DNA of 50,482 nt from a virus. The position numbers and the translations under genes were made by a program. Shown piece by piece: positions 1-9,345 of the stretch; position 1 is the stretch's first letter; each line of letters begins with the position of its first letter. The notes beneath the pieces were generated by a model. That model saw only the letters and a program-made list of their open reading frames with translations, did not search any database and was not told the origin of the DNA. Where the stretch lies: the IMG/VR virus record IMGVR_UViG_3300037427_002689, positions 1 to 50,482 of that record; one strand, written 5' to 3'.

Positions 1-1305
1 CCATCAGGAAATATTGGGAACATGTATGCAATTCAAGCTATGGGTCATGATTCAACTTTATTTTCACTTAATTTAGATGTAGATACAGCTAAAGCTATAA
101 ATTCTGTAGATCCAGATGCCTTATCAGTAATTTATGAACCAGATGTTGGAAATTATAGATTAGAACAATCACTAAATTTGAAACCATTAGCTGAAGACTA
201 TAGTGTATTTAATGCTGTAGAATCAATATTATCAACAGATAGTTTTAATGCTAAGACTTCTCTTACAGGAGGATCTCTATTCATTCCTAATATGAGGAAG
301 AAAAGTAGTTATGCTAAAAATGTAAATAGTGGAACAACTTCGTCAAATTCTACTAAAAGACTTCAAAATTTAAAAAAAAGAAATGAAAATGCACTAATTG
401 CGCGAGGTCTTATAATTGCTCCCACCATTCCACAATATTTTGATATGGTAGAGAATGTAGAGTCAACTAGAAAAGATAAATCAAATTTGTTACCATTTGA
501 GTTATCATTAAATGTGTATGGTATAGGGTCTATTGTTCCAGGAGATACTTTTCGGGTCGATTATTTACCTAAAATGTATTTAAAAAATACTTATGTGCAG
601 ACTATGAAAGTTATTCATAATGTAAATTCCGATGGGTGGTTTACTAATTTGGAAACTCAATTTAGATTAAATAAATTTACAAACAAATATGGATCAGGAA
701 CAAATGTAAATAGCTCAAGAGTAAGATTATCAGTTGATGCTTTAAATACATTAGGAATTACAGAAGCTTTTACTGTTAATGATGGTTATTTTACAGATAG
801 TGTGTTACCATTAGATGTCCTCCAGGCCCATATAACTGATTTAACATTAAACTTGGAAGGTTTTACTACTAAAAATCTTAATTATGGATACGGTATTGAT
901 TTTAAAACAATCGATGAATTTGATGAAGATATGTTTAAAGATGGGATTCAACAAAACGGAATATTCAGACGCCAACGATTTAATATTATTGGTGGTAGAG
1001 GAGGAGGTGCAATATCATTTGATGAAGAGATGAAAGAGGGAATATCCAATTGGATGTCGGAAAAAGGAATCCTAGATATGGTAAGCCTTGCAACTGAGCA
1101 AATACATATTAAGGTTACATTGAAACCAATAATATTAAAGACGGATGGTAAATATCAATTATTTGTTGATGCAGATGGTAAACTACTTTTATTGGGAGAT
1201 ACTGCTGACAAAATCTATTGGTTAAAACAATATTTTAGCGGACAAGTTACACCTGGACCAGAAGGTGGTCAACCCTATATGGATCCAAACTATACAAAAG
1301 TCTAA
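1..1305 (+). CDS. Probable virion structural protein (tail/baseplate-like), 5' truncated by window
   Basis: The frame is open from base 1, and the seven codons before the first ATG (22) are sense, so the gene almost certainly starts upstream. The visible 434 residues have no catalytic motif. A block near residues 175-225 (PGDTFRVDYLPKMYL, then a GWFTNLETQFRL segment) resembles tail or baseplate proteins of large marine phages as I remember them. The C-terminus is Gly/Pro rich and ends in a clean TAA. A promoter follows directly, so this gene seems to end the structural module and the replication genes begin after it. The structural role is inferred from sequence style and position; the exact function is unknown. 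Confidence 0.55.
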   Translation, partial: PSGNIGNMYAIQAMGHDSTLFSLNLDVDTAKAINSVDPDALSVIYEPDVGNYRLEQSLNLKPLAEDYSVFNAVESILSTDSFNAKTSLTGGSLFIPNMRKKSSYAKNVNSGTTSSNSTKRLQNLKKRNENALIARGLIIAPTIPQYFDMVENVESTRKDKSNLLPFELSLNVYGIGSIVPGDTFRVDYLPKMYLKNTYVQTMKVIHNVNSDGWFTNLETQFRLNKFTNKYGSGTNVNSSRVRLSVDALNTLGITEAFTVNDGYFTDSVLPLDVLQAHITDLTLNLEGFTTKNLNYGYGIDFKTIDEFDEDMFKDGIQQNGIFRRQRFNIIGGRGGGAISFDEEMKEGISNWMSEKGILDMVSLATEQIHIKVTLKPIILKTDGKYQLFVDADGKLLLLGDTADKIYWLKQYFSGQVTPGPEGGQPYMDPNYTKV

Positions 1306-1309
1306 ATAA

Positions 1310-1345
1310 AAAAAGCTTGTTTTTCTCATAAAAAGGTTATATATT
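1310..1345 (+). promoter_or_regulatory. Promoter of the AAAAAAGCTTG class (P1)
   Basis: An A-rich tract and GCTTG lead into TTGTTT at 1317-1322 (-35). After a 17 bp spacer comes TATATT at 1340-1345 (-10). The layout matches seven other copies in the window. It lies between the structural gene and the family A polymerase-like gene, whose ATG is 9 bases after the -10, so the transcript would be nearly leaderless. Confidence 0.7.
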
Positions 1346-1353
1346 AAGATACG

Positions 1354-2598
1354 ATGTATAATGTTATACCCATATTTAAAGACCCAAACCTACATCCATT
1401 ACACGAAAACAATGGATTATCAGCTCTATGGGTTCAACCAGAATCTGCAGAAGAACCATTCTTTATAATAGAAAAACATCCTGATTCAGATAAATTTATG
1501 GAAGATTATAAGTGGTTAGATGAAGAATTTATTCAAACACCTGATAAAAAACTATTGAATCATTTCTATGAATTTAAAGATGTTGTGGATAAAAATTTCA
1601 TATGGTGGAATGAAACAGGTAAACCATTTGATAATAATATTCGTAATAATGCAATAGATTTCTTGAATAATAAGTTCTACAATGTTAAAAAACTTAACGA
1701 AATCATACCTTTATGTAAACATAATGAGTATTGTAGTGACATTTATAAGGGAATGGCTAGAGCATATACAGGTGAGAATGATGATTATATGAATGATGCA
1801 ATTAAAGCGTTTGGTTCAATTGAAAAGAATGGTGTTAAAGTTTCAGATGATGTATGTGATATATTTGACATAAGAGTAAAGAAACATATATCAGATGGGA
1901 AACTATATTCAAACTATAATCTATGGACAACAACAGGTCGTCCAAGTAATTCATTTGGTTCTGTAAATTTTGCTGCTTTACCACCTGAAAAGAGAAAAGC
2001 TATAGTACCAGAAAATGATTCATTGATAGAATTTGACTTTGATGCATATCACTTGAGATTGATTGCTGACTTGGTTGATTATGATTTTGGTAAAGAATCA
2101 GTTCACGAGCACTTGGCTAAACACTATGAGTGTTCATATGAGGAATCAAAACAAAGAACATTTAAATTATTATATGGTGGAGTTGACAAAGAAACAAGAG
2201 AAAAAGTTCCATTTTTTGATAAAGTTCATACTTATATAAATAAGAAGTGGAATGAAATAAATACTCACAATTTAGTTTATACTGATATTTATAGACGGAA
2301 ACTATTATTTAAGAACTATGAAGATATGAATAGAAATAAGGTTTTTAACTATTTAATTCAGGCTTATGAGACAGAATCAAATATTAAGAAGATTTTATTA
2401 ATTCAAGACTATTTATTAGGGAAGAAGACAAAATTGGTTTTATATGGATATGATAGTTTCCTATTTGACTTTTCAAACCAAGATGGAGTGGAAACTTTGA
2501 GAGAAATAAAATCAATTTTAGAAGAAAACAAACATTACACCAAATCCAAAATGGGTTTAAATTATGGTGAAATGCAAGACATTACAAAGAGGTTATAA
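1354..2598 (+). CDS. Family A DNA polymerase-like protein, no 3'-5' exonuclease domain
   Basis: This 414-residue protein carries the palm motifs of pol I-type polymerases. TTGRPSNS at 193-200 matches the TGRLSS primer/template motif. Motif A is FDFDAYHLR, with D228 as the metal-binding Asp. In motif B, K266, F270 and Tyr274 align with Taq K663, F667 and Y671. Motif C is GYDSFLF with D367. Two usual residues differ: the motif A Glu (steric gate) is His233, and the motif C HDE is YDS. The first ~180 residues match no exonuclease I can recognise. It is much shorter than pol I (about 900 aa) and sits apart from the family B replicase at 14676. Repair or specialised synthesis is inferred. The start is the first ATG after promoter P1. 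Confidence 0.75.
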   Translation: MYNVIPIFKDPNLHPLHENNGLSALWVQPESAEEPFFIIEKHPDSDKFMEDYKWLDEEFIQTPDKKLLNHFYEFKDVVDKNFIWWNETGKPFDNNIRNNAIDFLNNKFYNVKKLNEIIPLCKHNEYCSDIYKGMARAYTGENDDYMNDAIKAFGSIEKNGVKVSDDVCDIFDIRVKKHISDGKLYSNYNLWTTTGRPSNSFGSVNFAALPPEKRKAIVPENDSLIEFDFDAYHLRLIADLVDYDFGKESVHEHLAKHYECSYEESKQRTFKLLYGGVDKETREKVPFFDKVHTYINKKWNEINTHNLVYTDIYRRKLLFKNYEDMNRNKVFNYLIQAYETESNIKKILLIQDYLLGKKTKLVLYGYDSFLFDFSNQDGVETLREIKSILEENKHYTKSKMGLNYGEMQDITKRL

Positions 2599-2599
2599 T

Positions 2600-4411
2600 A
2601 TGACAAATATTTCAGAAATCATAGAAGAGATTTTAGTAGAATGGGCATATCGTGTTCACAATGGAATGCCTAATCCAAAAAACGCACAACACATCCACGA
2701 ACTTAGAGAATCAATGGAAGAATTGAATTTACCAAATAAAGTTATTTATGAAGTTATTCAAAATTTAATCAATGAGGATGGCGGACTTTCAGACAAAGAA
2801 AAAGAAAAAGCTAAAAAGATGGGATTAGTTCATCTTGGAAAAGGTGCTTATGGAAAAGAAGGTGGTGAATCTTCACATCAAGCTGTAGATGGAAAATTAG
2901 TTGCAAAAGGTGATAAGGAAGAACCTGAAAAAGAAACCAAACCACCTATGAAAATTGATGCTAATCCATTTGATGATAAAGAAAAAGATAAAGATGGTGA
3001 AGAAAAAACAAAAGATGATAAACAAAAGTCAAAGGTTGGTAGCTCTGAACAACAACAACAAAAGACTAAAATAGATAAAGAAGTAAAAGAAGATTTAGAT
3101 TTTATTGTTAAGAATGCTGATGATGTTAGAACACAAGGTGGTGCTGGTAGTAATACACCTACACGACAACAAGTCCAAGATTTACAAACATTTACAGAAA
3201 AAAGAATGGAACAAGACGCTAGAAGAAAAGCAGCTGAAGAAAAAGGTGAAGAATTTAATGAAGAACCTTATGTTCATCCAAATGTAACACAAAGAGAAAT
3301 AAATGATGAAACTTTAGATAAATCTATAGATTATTTAAAAGAACAATTAGGTGAAGAAGAGTTTGAGAATTTGATTAGATTTTTAGCTAAAGGTGGTGGT
3401 GTTCACCCACATTTAACAAAAGTAACAAAACTCAAAAGAGGTGAACCTGGTTTAGATCCTGAAAGTCCTGGATATAAAAGGGTTAGAGAGTTAATTAGAT
3501 TGTATTTAAAAAATGATGGTAAGTGTGTAGTGACAGGTGTTCCAATGAAATTAAGTATATGTGAACCAGACCATAGAATACCTTATAGTTCTGCAAAAGA
3601 TGAAGCTGAAAGAAACGGAACTACTGTTCAGGAAGAACAACAAAAATTAGATGATTTTACAAGTAATTTAGATTTAATGGTTGGTCCTGTAAATCAATTT
3701 AAATCTTCTTTGATTGATGATAAATTATTAAACGCGACTAGAAAAAGATTAGCTATGTCTGAAGAGGCTGAAGAAGTTAAAAAATTAGAAAAAGTTTATA
3801 AAAATGAAAGAGCAAAAGCTTTAAATAAACATTATAGAGAGAAATATCTTCTTGGTGACTTTACTTCACTTACTGAAAAAAGAATAAGTGAAGCTGACGA
3901 TGATGAAAGAAACGCTATGATGAAAGCTTGGAATTATTTACATCCCAACAAAAAAGAGATGAGAGAACAAATTGAAGGAAATCCAAAAAAAGGTAAAGAC
4001 GGAAATCCTAATTACTATGAGGAATTAAAAAAAGCTTGGAAAGCTCAAGGTATAGAATTACCAGATAATCCTGATGATATAGATTGGAATAATCCACCAT
4101 TTGATAAGTGGATGAATAGATATGGATTTGGTGGTGGTGACGGTAGACCAAGAAGTAATAGGTTATCAGCTGGTCCTGAAAGAAAGTATATGAAAGAACA
4201 TTTTACTAAAAGTGGACAAAATGTTCCTACTATAGAAGAACAATCAGAAGTAGATGAAACTATTGATGAAGCTAGACAAAAAATAAGAAAAGATTCAGCT
4301 AAAAAACAAATTGATATTCAAAAAATAAAATTAAGAGACCCCAACTTATCTGATAAACAAAAACAAAATGTTCAGAAAAAAATTGATAATCTTCAAAAGA
4401 GTTTAGAATAA
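2600..4411 (+). CDS. HNH-like protein with charged linker; hypothetical
   Basis: I chose ATG 2600, behind AGAGG and two bases after the upstream stop, rather than an upstream ATG inside the previous gene; this gives 603 residues. The N-terminal ~75 residues (IIEEILVEWAYRVHNG...) form a helical domain I associate with large marine phages. A very charged Lys/Glu/Gln-rich linker follows. A central block has CVVTG, then EPDHRIPYSS, then NLDLMVGPVNQFKSS, the spacing of an HNH nuclease with H and N but without paired zinc cysteines. The C-terminus is a charged coiled coil. HNH function is moderately supported. A role in packaging or as a homing-type nuclease is open. Confidence 0.55.
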   Translation: MTNISEIIEEILVEWAYRVHNGMPNPKNAQHIHELRESMEELNLPNKVIYEVIQNLINEDGGLSDKEKEKAKKMGLVHLGKGAYGKEGGESSHQAVDGKLVAKGDKEEPEKETKPPMKIDANPFDDKEKDKDGEEKTKDDKQKSKVGSSEQQQQKTKIDKEVKEDLDFIVKNADDVRTQGGAGSNTPTRQQVQDLQTFTEKRMEQDARRKAAEEKGEEFNEEPYVHPNVTQREINDETLDKSIDYLKEQLGEEEFENLIRFLAKGGGVHPHLTKVTKLKRGEPGLDPESPGYKRVRELIRLYLKNDGKCVVTGVPMKLSICEPDHRIPYSSAKDEAERNGTTVQEEQQKLDDFTSNLDLMVGPVNQFKSSLIDDKLLNATRKRLAMSEEAEEVKKLEKVYKNERAKALNKHYREKYLLGDFTSLTEKRISEADDDERNAMMKAWNYLHPNKKEMREQIEGNPKKGKDGNPNYYEELKKAWKAQGIELPDNPDDIDWNNPPFDKWMNRYGFGGGDGRPRSNRLSAGPERKYMKEHFTKSGQNVPTIEEQSEVDETIDEARQKIRKDSAKKQIDIQKIKLRDPNLSDKQKQNVQKKIDNLQKSLE

Positions 4412-4815
4412 TGAAATCACAACTACTAGCAACATTCACAACAAAAGATAATCTTGATGAAACAATTAAGAAAATCGTTGACGCATATACAATCATATTC
4501 AGTAAAGTATATGTATTACAAAATGAAAACAATGTAAATGAATTAATCTGTACTTATAATGTAGATACAAATGATGGTATCGATTATAATAAAGTAGAAG
4601 GAACAATATCTCTTCATAGAAAAAAACATTCCAATACATTGTATACAATAAATGCATTAAATGAATGTATAAAGAATTTAAACAATGGTGTCATGGACTC
4701 AAAGTTTATGATACCCTGGGAAAACTTCAAGAATATGTTGATGGTAACAAATTCTGAAGGATTGAATAAAATCAATACAAGAATATTTAAAATAGAAAAA
4801 ATTGAAAATAATTAA
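4411..4815 (+). CDS. Small conserved phage protein of unknown function
   Basis: The 134-residue protein starts in a TAATG overlap with the preceding stop, so it is translationally coupled. It is an alpha/beta type sequence with no signal peptide, membrane segment or catalytic motif. The opening (MKSQLLATFTTKDNLDE) recalls a hypothetical protein found near gp32 in T4-like marine phages. No function can be given. It is the last gene before the promoter for gp32. Confidence 0.6.
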   Translation: MKSQLLATFTTKDNLDETIKKIVDAYTIIFSKVYVLQNENNVNELICTYNVDTNDGIDYNKVEGTISLHRKKHSNTLYTINALNECIKNLNNGVMDSKFMIPWENFKNMLMVTNSEGLNKINTRIFKIEKIENN

Positions 4816-4853
4816 AAAAAAGCTTGACTTATATTGCATTTTTGATATATATT
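4814..4853 (+). promoter_or_regulatory. Promoter P2 for gp32
   Basis: An A8 tract and GCTTGACTT contain TTGACT at 4824-4829. An 18 bp spacer is followed by TATATT at 4848-4853. It begins right at the stop of the upstream gene and drives a roughly 90-base leader ahead of the ssDNA-binding protein. Confidence 0.8.
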
Positions 4854-4877
4854 ATATGTAGTATAAAAAATAGGTTA

Positions 4878-4900
4878 TATGGTTATACGATTTAACCATA
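4878..4900 (+). promoter_or_regulatory. Leader hairpin upstream of gp32
   Basis: TATGGTTA (4878-4885) and TAACCATA (4893-4900) form a perfect 8-bp stem with a 7-base loop. A/T-only sequence follows up to the AGGAGA site at 4931. T4 gene 32 mRNA also has a folded element followed by an unstructured A/U-rich leader used for autogenous repression. A similar role here is inferred; I see no clear pseudoknot partner for the loop. Confidence 0.5.
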
Positions 4901-4944
4901 AAATAATAAACGATAAATAATAAAACACATAGGAGAAATACAAA

Positions 4945-5709
4945 ATGGATATAGACGCAATCAAATCCAAACTAGCAACACTACAATCAACTTCAAATAC
5001 AAAAGATAACTTTTGGAAACCTGAACCAGGTAAACAAGTTGTTCGTGTTGTTCCTTACAAACATAATAAAGATAACCCATTCATTGAGTTATTCTTTCAT
5101 TATAACTTAGGTAATAATAAAACTTACCTTTCACCTCTTTCATTTGGAAGACCAGACCCAGTAGCTGAATTTGCTGACAAACTAAAATCAACAGGTAATA
5201 AAGACGAATGGATTCAAGGTAAAAGACTTGAACCTAAAATGAGAACCTTTGCACCAGTTGTAGTTCGTGGTAAAGAATCAGAAGGTGTTAAATTTTGGGG
5301 ATTCGGTAAAACAGTATATCAAGAGTTACTTGGTGTAATTGCTGATCCTGATTATGGTGACATTACTGATGCTACTAATGGTAGAGATATTGGTATTGAA
5401 AGACAGACTCCTGCTGAGGCTGGAAATCAATATGGTAAAACTACTGTAAGGGTTAAACCTAATCAGACACCGATTACTGATGATGCTACATTACTTACAA
5501 GCATTATGGATAATCAATCTGATTTAGTAGAACTTTACAATGAACCAACTTATGATGAGTTGAAAGAAGTTTTACAGAACTTTTTGAATCCATCTGATGA
5601 AGCAGAAACAACTGCTCCAACAAACACTACTGAGAAAGTTGCTGAACAAACAGCTACTAAATCTACAGCTGATGTTTCAGATGCATTTGATAACTTGTTC
5701 AATAATTAA
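4945..5709 (+). CDS. 32: Single-stranded DNA-binding protein, T4 gp32-like
   Basis: The 254-residue protein has the gp32-type pattern: an N-terminal basic/hydrophobic segment, a core starting FWKPEPGKQVVRVVPY, and a long Thr/Ala/Glu-rich tail ending in the acidic SDAFDNLFNN, the kind of tail that recruits partner proteins. It would coat ssDNA during replication and recombination and act with the adjacent UvsX and gp41 helicase. It is shorter than T4 gp32 (301 aa). The zinc-binding Cys/His cluster of T4 gp32 is not evident: I see no cysteines in the core. The start follows a strong AGGAGA site, and promoter P2 and a leader hairpin lie upstream. Confidence 0.85.
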   Translation: MDIDAIKSKLATLQSTSNTKDNFWKPEPGKQVVRVVPYKHNKDNPFIELFFHYNLGNNKTYLSPLSFGRPDPVAEFADKLKSTGNKDEWIQGKRLEPKMRTFAPVVVRGKESEGVKFWGFGKTVYQELLGVIADPDYGDITDATNGRDIGIERQTPAEAGNQYGKTTVRVKPNQTPITDDATLLTSIMDNQSDLVELYNEPTYDELKEVLQNFLNPSDEAETTAPTNTTEKVAEQTATKSTADVSDAFDNLFNN

Positions 5710-5730
5710 TCAATAACAACAAATTGTAAT

Positions 5731-5803
5731 GAGTGGGATGCACATTTCACATATGAAACTTCTCACATTGAATACAAGTATTCATAGCATCACTCTCTCA
5801 CTC
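5731..5803 (+). promoter_or_regulatory. Possible three-way-junction RNA in the uvsX leader
   Basis: The 115-base gap between gp32 and uvsX folds on paper. GATGC (5737-5741) pairs with GCATC (5787-5791), and GAGTG (5731-5735) pairs with CACTC (5799-5803). Inside lie two perfect hairpins: TTTCA/TGAAA (5745-5758) and TGAATA/TATTCA (5769-5784). The uvsX ribosome site (AGGAGA, 5814) is just downstream. A regulatory role is inferred from structure and place. Confidence 0.45.
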
Positions 5804-5824
5804 TTTACATAATAGGAGAACGAT

Positions 5825-6943
5825 ATGTCAGAAAAAGACGAATTGGCTGGGATAATTGCCGATGAATTAAATAAACAGTTCAAACATCAAAAGGTTGCTT
5901 ACTTTCTTGACGAGGGTGCAAATCCAACTGATGTTACTGATTTTATTTCGACTGGTTCAACAATATTAGATTTAGCAATTGCTAATAGACCAAATGGTGG
6001 TGTTGCTGTAGGTAAGATTACTGAATTAAATGGTTTAGAAGGTAGTGGTAAATCTTTAATTGGTTCTCATTTGTTATCTTCAACACAGAAGAAAGATGGT
6101 ATAGCAGTTTATATAGATACAGAATCAGCAGTATCTCAAGAGTTCTTGAGAGCTATTGGTGTGGATACTACTAAAATGTTATATGTACATTTGGAAACTG
6201 TTGAAGAGATATTTGATACTATTGAAACAATTGTTACTAAAATCAGAGAATCAAATAAAGACAAGTTAGTTACAATCTTGGTTGATTCATTAGCGGCTGC
6301 TTCTACGAAAGTGGAAATGGATGCTGACTTTGATAAAGATGGTTGGGCAACAGCCAAAGCAATCATCATATCAAAAGCGATGAGAAAAGTAACTCAAATG
6401 ATAGCTAGACAAAAAGTCGCATTGGTTTTCACAAATCAATTGAGACAAAAGTTAGGTGTAATGTTTGGAGACCCATGGACTACAAGTGGTGGTAAGGCTC
6501 TTCCATTCCATTCATCAACTCGTGTTCGATTCAAAAATGTTGGACAAATCAAAGATGGTAGTAAGAATACTATTGGTATTAAGATAAAAGGACAAGTGAT
6601 TAAGAATCGTCTTGGTCCACCAATGAGAACTGCAGAGTTTCCATTGTATTTTGATACTGGTATTGCTGATTTTGATAGTTGGTTAACAGTAATGAAAGAA
6701 CACAAAATATGTAAAGTTGGTGGTGCTTGGTATACATTACAACATTGTGACCTTGAAACTGGTGAATTAATAAAAGAATACAAATTTCAATCTAAAGATT
6801 TTGAAGAGTTAATGTTAACTAATTCAGAATTGAAAGATTATTGTTATTCACGAATCTGTGAAGCTTGTATTCTTAAATATGATTCTAAGGAACTTGGTAT
6901 TGATGATGTAACAGAAACCGATGAGGTAGTGGATGAACTCTAA
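5825..6943 (+). CDS. uvsX: UvsX recombinase (RecA/Rad51 family)
   Basis: The 372-residue protein has a RecA-fold ATPase core. The Walker A motif is GLEGSGKS (residues 70-77) and Walker B is in LVTILVDSLAAAS. Loops with FTNQLRQKLGV and TTSGGKALPFHSSTR follow the UvsX/RecA pattern. It would form filaments on ssDNA and catalyse strand exchange for recombination-dependent replication, helped by gp32 next door. Its length is close to T4 UvsX (391 aa). The start has AGGAGA at the right distance. Its end overlaps the next gene by 11 bases. Confidence 0.93.
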   Translation: MSEKDELAGIIADELNKQFKHQKVAYFLDEGANPTDVTDFISTGSTILDLAIANRPNGGVAVGKITELNGLEGSGKSLIGSHLLSSTQKKDGIAVYIDTESAVSQEFLRAIGVDTTKMLYVHLETVEEIFDTIETIVTKIRESNKDKLVTILVDSLAAASTKVEMDADFDKDGWATAKAIIISKAMRKVTQMIARQKVALVFTNQLRQKLGVMFGDPWTTSGGKALPFHSSTRVRFKNVGQIKDGSKNTIGIKIKGQVIKNRLGPPMRTAEFPLYFDTGIADFDSWLTVMKEHKICKVGGAWYTLQHCDLETGELIKEYKFQSKDFEELMLTNSELKDYCYSRICEACILKYDSKELGIDDVTETDEVVDEL

Positions 6944-7997
6944 AAAAGACTTAAATGAAAAATATTTATCTTTTTTAGACCAGACTAAAGATGATACACA
7001 CAAAGCTGTAAATCATCTAAACGACAGAGTATTGATTGTAGACGGCCTGAATACATTTATCAGGTCGTTTGCAGTTAATCCTGCGTTAAATGAAGATGGA
7101 TTACATATTGGTGGTATGGTTGGTTTTATGAAATCAGTTAGATATAGTTGTGATATATTAAAACCATCTCGTTGTATCATTGTGTTTGACGGAAAAGGTG
7201 GAAGTAAAAGAAGACAAAAAATATATCCAGAATACAAAGGTACTCGTAAAGTTAAACGAAGATTAAATAGAAATGTTGATTGGGGAACAGCTCCTCAAGA
7301 TGAACAAGCTTCAATGAGACAACAGATGGGTAGGTTGATTGAGTATTTAGAACAACTACCATTAACATTAGTTTCAATTGATGGAATTGAAGCAGATGAC
7401 ACGATGGCTTATATATCTCAACAATTACTACCAAAAAGTGATTGTATATTAATGTCAACAGATAAAGATTTTATTCAATTAGTTGATGATAGAGTGAAGG
7501 TATGGAGTCCAACAAAAAAGAAATTATATAATAAACAAGCAGTTTTGGAAGAGTTTGGAATACCATCAAGAAATATGTTAACATATAGAATCTTAGATGG
7601 AGATAAATCAGATAACATCAATGGGGTGATGGGAGCTGGTTTGAAATCATTGATAAAATACATTCCACAAATTGCAGAAGACGAAGATTTTACAGCTATG
7701 GATTTAATAAAATTTGTAAATAATTCAGATTCTAAAATAAAACTCTTGGAAAATATAAAAAAAAGTAGTAACTTGTTAAAGAGAAATTATTTACTTATGC
7801 AACTAAACAATGTAGACATACCAAACCATACTAAGATGAAAATTCAAGGTGCTGTAAATGGTAAAGTTCCACAACTGATTAAGTATAGATTTCAAACAAT
7901 GTTTATAAAGGATAAATTACAATCAAACATAAAAAACTTTGATAGTTGGGTTATGGAGTTTGTAAGATTAGATAGATTTAGGGGATTAAATGGATAA
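6933..7997 (+). CDS. rnh: 5'-3' exonuclease / RNase H, FEN family (T4 rnh-like)
   Basis: The 354-residue protein has the FEN order of acidic motifs: VLIVDGLNTFIRSF near the N-terminus, IIVFDGKGGSKRRQKIYPEYKG, then IEADDTMAYI, MSTDKDFIQLV and LDGDKSDNINGV. These match T4 RNase H and the pol I 5' nuclease domain, which remove RNA primers and flaps during lagging-strand synthesis. It lies between uvsX and the helicase and overlaps both. The ATG at 6933 follows GAGG. T4 Rnh is 305 aa, so this one is slightly long. Confidence 0.88.
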   Translation: MNSKKDLNEKYLSFLDQTKDDTHKAVNHLNDRVLIVDGLNTFIRSFAVNPALNEDGLHIGGMVGFMKSVRYSCDILKPSRCIIVFDGKGGSKRRQKIYPEYKGTRKVKRRLNRNVDWGTAPQDEQASMRQQMGRLIEYLEQLPLTLVSIDGIEADDTMAYISQQLLPKSDCILMSTDKDFIQLVDDRVKVWSPTKKKLYNKQAVLEEFGIPSRNMLTYRILDGDKSDNINGVMGAGLKSLIKYIPQIAEDEDFTAMDLIKFVNNSDSKIKLLENIKKSSNLLKRNYLLMQLNNVDIPNHTKMKIQGAVNGKVPQLIKYRFQTMFIKDKLQSNIKNFDSWVMEFVRLDRFRGLNG

Positions 7998-9345
7998 ATT
8001 AACAGATTTCGGACATACATTTCAGATAAAATCCATTTCTGCATTAATGAAAAACCAAACCTTTTTAGAACAAATACATGATATATTAGATGAAAAACAT
8101 TATGACAGTGATAGTTTAAAATGGGTTGTAAAGGAATGTAAAAAATATTATGATGAATATAGAAAGTGTATAACACTTGATGTATTTAAAGTAAAAACAC
8201 AAGAAGTTGATAACGATGTATTGAAAGTCGCTATAGTTGAAAATTTAAAAGAAGTATTCAGACACTTGGAATCACCTGATTTAGATTTTGTTGAAGATAA
8301 AGCTCTTGACTTTTTCAAGAATCAAACATTAAAGAATGCAATTGTTCAATCAGTTGAAATAATGGAATCAAAAGGTGATTTTGAACAAATCAAAAGATTG
8401 GTAGATGATGCTTTAAATGCAGGAACTGAAAGAAATATCGGACACGAATACATTGAACATATTGAAGATAGATATTCAGAAACTGCTAGAACAACAGTTC
8501 CAACTGGTTGGGATGTTATAGATGACTTGACTCAAGGTGGATTAGGTGGTGGTGAACTTGGTGTGATTGTAGCACCTGCTGGTGTTGGTAAAACTTGGGT
8601 GTTGGCTGCAATTGGTGCTAACTCAATGAAAAAGGGAAGACATATAGTTCATTATTCATTAGAGTTAAATGAGGCTTATGTTGGTTTAAGATATGATAGT
8701 ATATTTACAGGTATTGCAAATCAAAACTTAAAGTACCATAAAGATGATGTTCAGAGTGAAATGGAAAAACTTAAAGGTGATTTGGTTATTAAGTATTATC
8801 CAACCAAGTCTGCTAGTGTGAATACCTTATCAGCTCATCTGAAAAGAATCACAACACTTGGAACAGAAGTAGATATGGTGGTTGTGGATTATGCTGATAT
8901 ATTGAAAGATACAGGTGGTTCTAAAGAAGTAAGACATGCACTTGGTAACATTTATGAAGATTTAAGAGGATTGGCTGGTGAGTTTCAAATACCTGTTTGG
9001 ACGGCTTCACAAGCTAATCGTTCAGCATTAGATGAAGATGTGATTGAGGCTACTAAGGTTTCAGAATCATATCAAAAGATAATGACAGCAGATTTTGTAA
9101 TGTCATTAAGTAGAAAAGTGGAAGATAAGATTGGTAATACAGGTAGATTCCATGTAATTAAAAACAGATTTGGTCCTGATGGTATGACATTCCCAGCAAA
9201 GGTAAATACCAACACTGGTAAAATGGAAATCTATGAGGGTAATTCTGTTGGTGGTAAAGAACAACAAGGAAAAATAGATAATAGAGATAATCTTATGAAA
9301 AAAATGTTATCAAATAGATATGAGGATTTGATGGCAGATGAATAA
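7990..9345 (+). CDS. 41: Replicative DNA helicase, T4 gp41 / DnaB-like
   Basis: The 451-residue protein has an N-terminal helical domain (about 1-150) and a RecA-type motor. Walker A is APAGVGKT (195-202), Walker B is MVVVDYADIL, and WTASQANR resembles the DnaB H3 region. It would unwind the fork ahead of the gp43-gp45 replisome. No primase (gp61) is visible in this window. The start overlaps the FEN gene by 8 bases and the end overlaps the ASCH gene by 8. Confidence 0.9.
   Translation: MDKLTDFGHTFQIKSISALMKNQTFLEQIHDILDEKHYDSDSLKWVVKECKKYYDEYRKCITLDVFKVKTQEVDNDVLKVAIVENLKEVFRHLESPDLDFVEDKALDFFKNQTLKNAIVQSVEIMESKGDFEQIKRLVDDALNAGTERNIGHEYIEHIEDRYSETARTTVPTGWDVIDDLTQGGLGGGELGVIVAPAGVGKTWVLAAIGANSMKKGRHIVHYSLELNEAYVGLRYDSIFTGIANQNLKYHKDDVQSEMEKLKGDLVIKYYPTKSASVNTLSAHLKRITTLGTEVDMVVVDYADILKDTGGSKEVRHALGNIYEDLRGLAGEFQIPVWTASQANRSALDEDVIEATKVSESYQKIMTADFVMSLSRKVEDKIGNTGRFHVIKNRFGPDGMTFPAKVNTNTGKMEIYEGNSVGGKEQQGKIDNRDNLMKKMLSNRYEDLMADE

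Noticed and set aside
3105-3287. 60-residue + strand frame inside the HNH-like gene
   Set aside because: It is an off-frame shadow of the larger gene, with no ribosome site and a biased Lys/Met/Leu composition.
6436-6783. 115-residue minus-strand frame inside uvsX
   Set aside because: It lies wholly within a well-supported + strand gene. All minus-strand frames in the window share this fault, and none has a plausible ribosome site.
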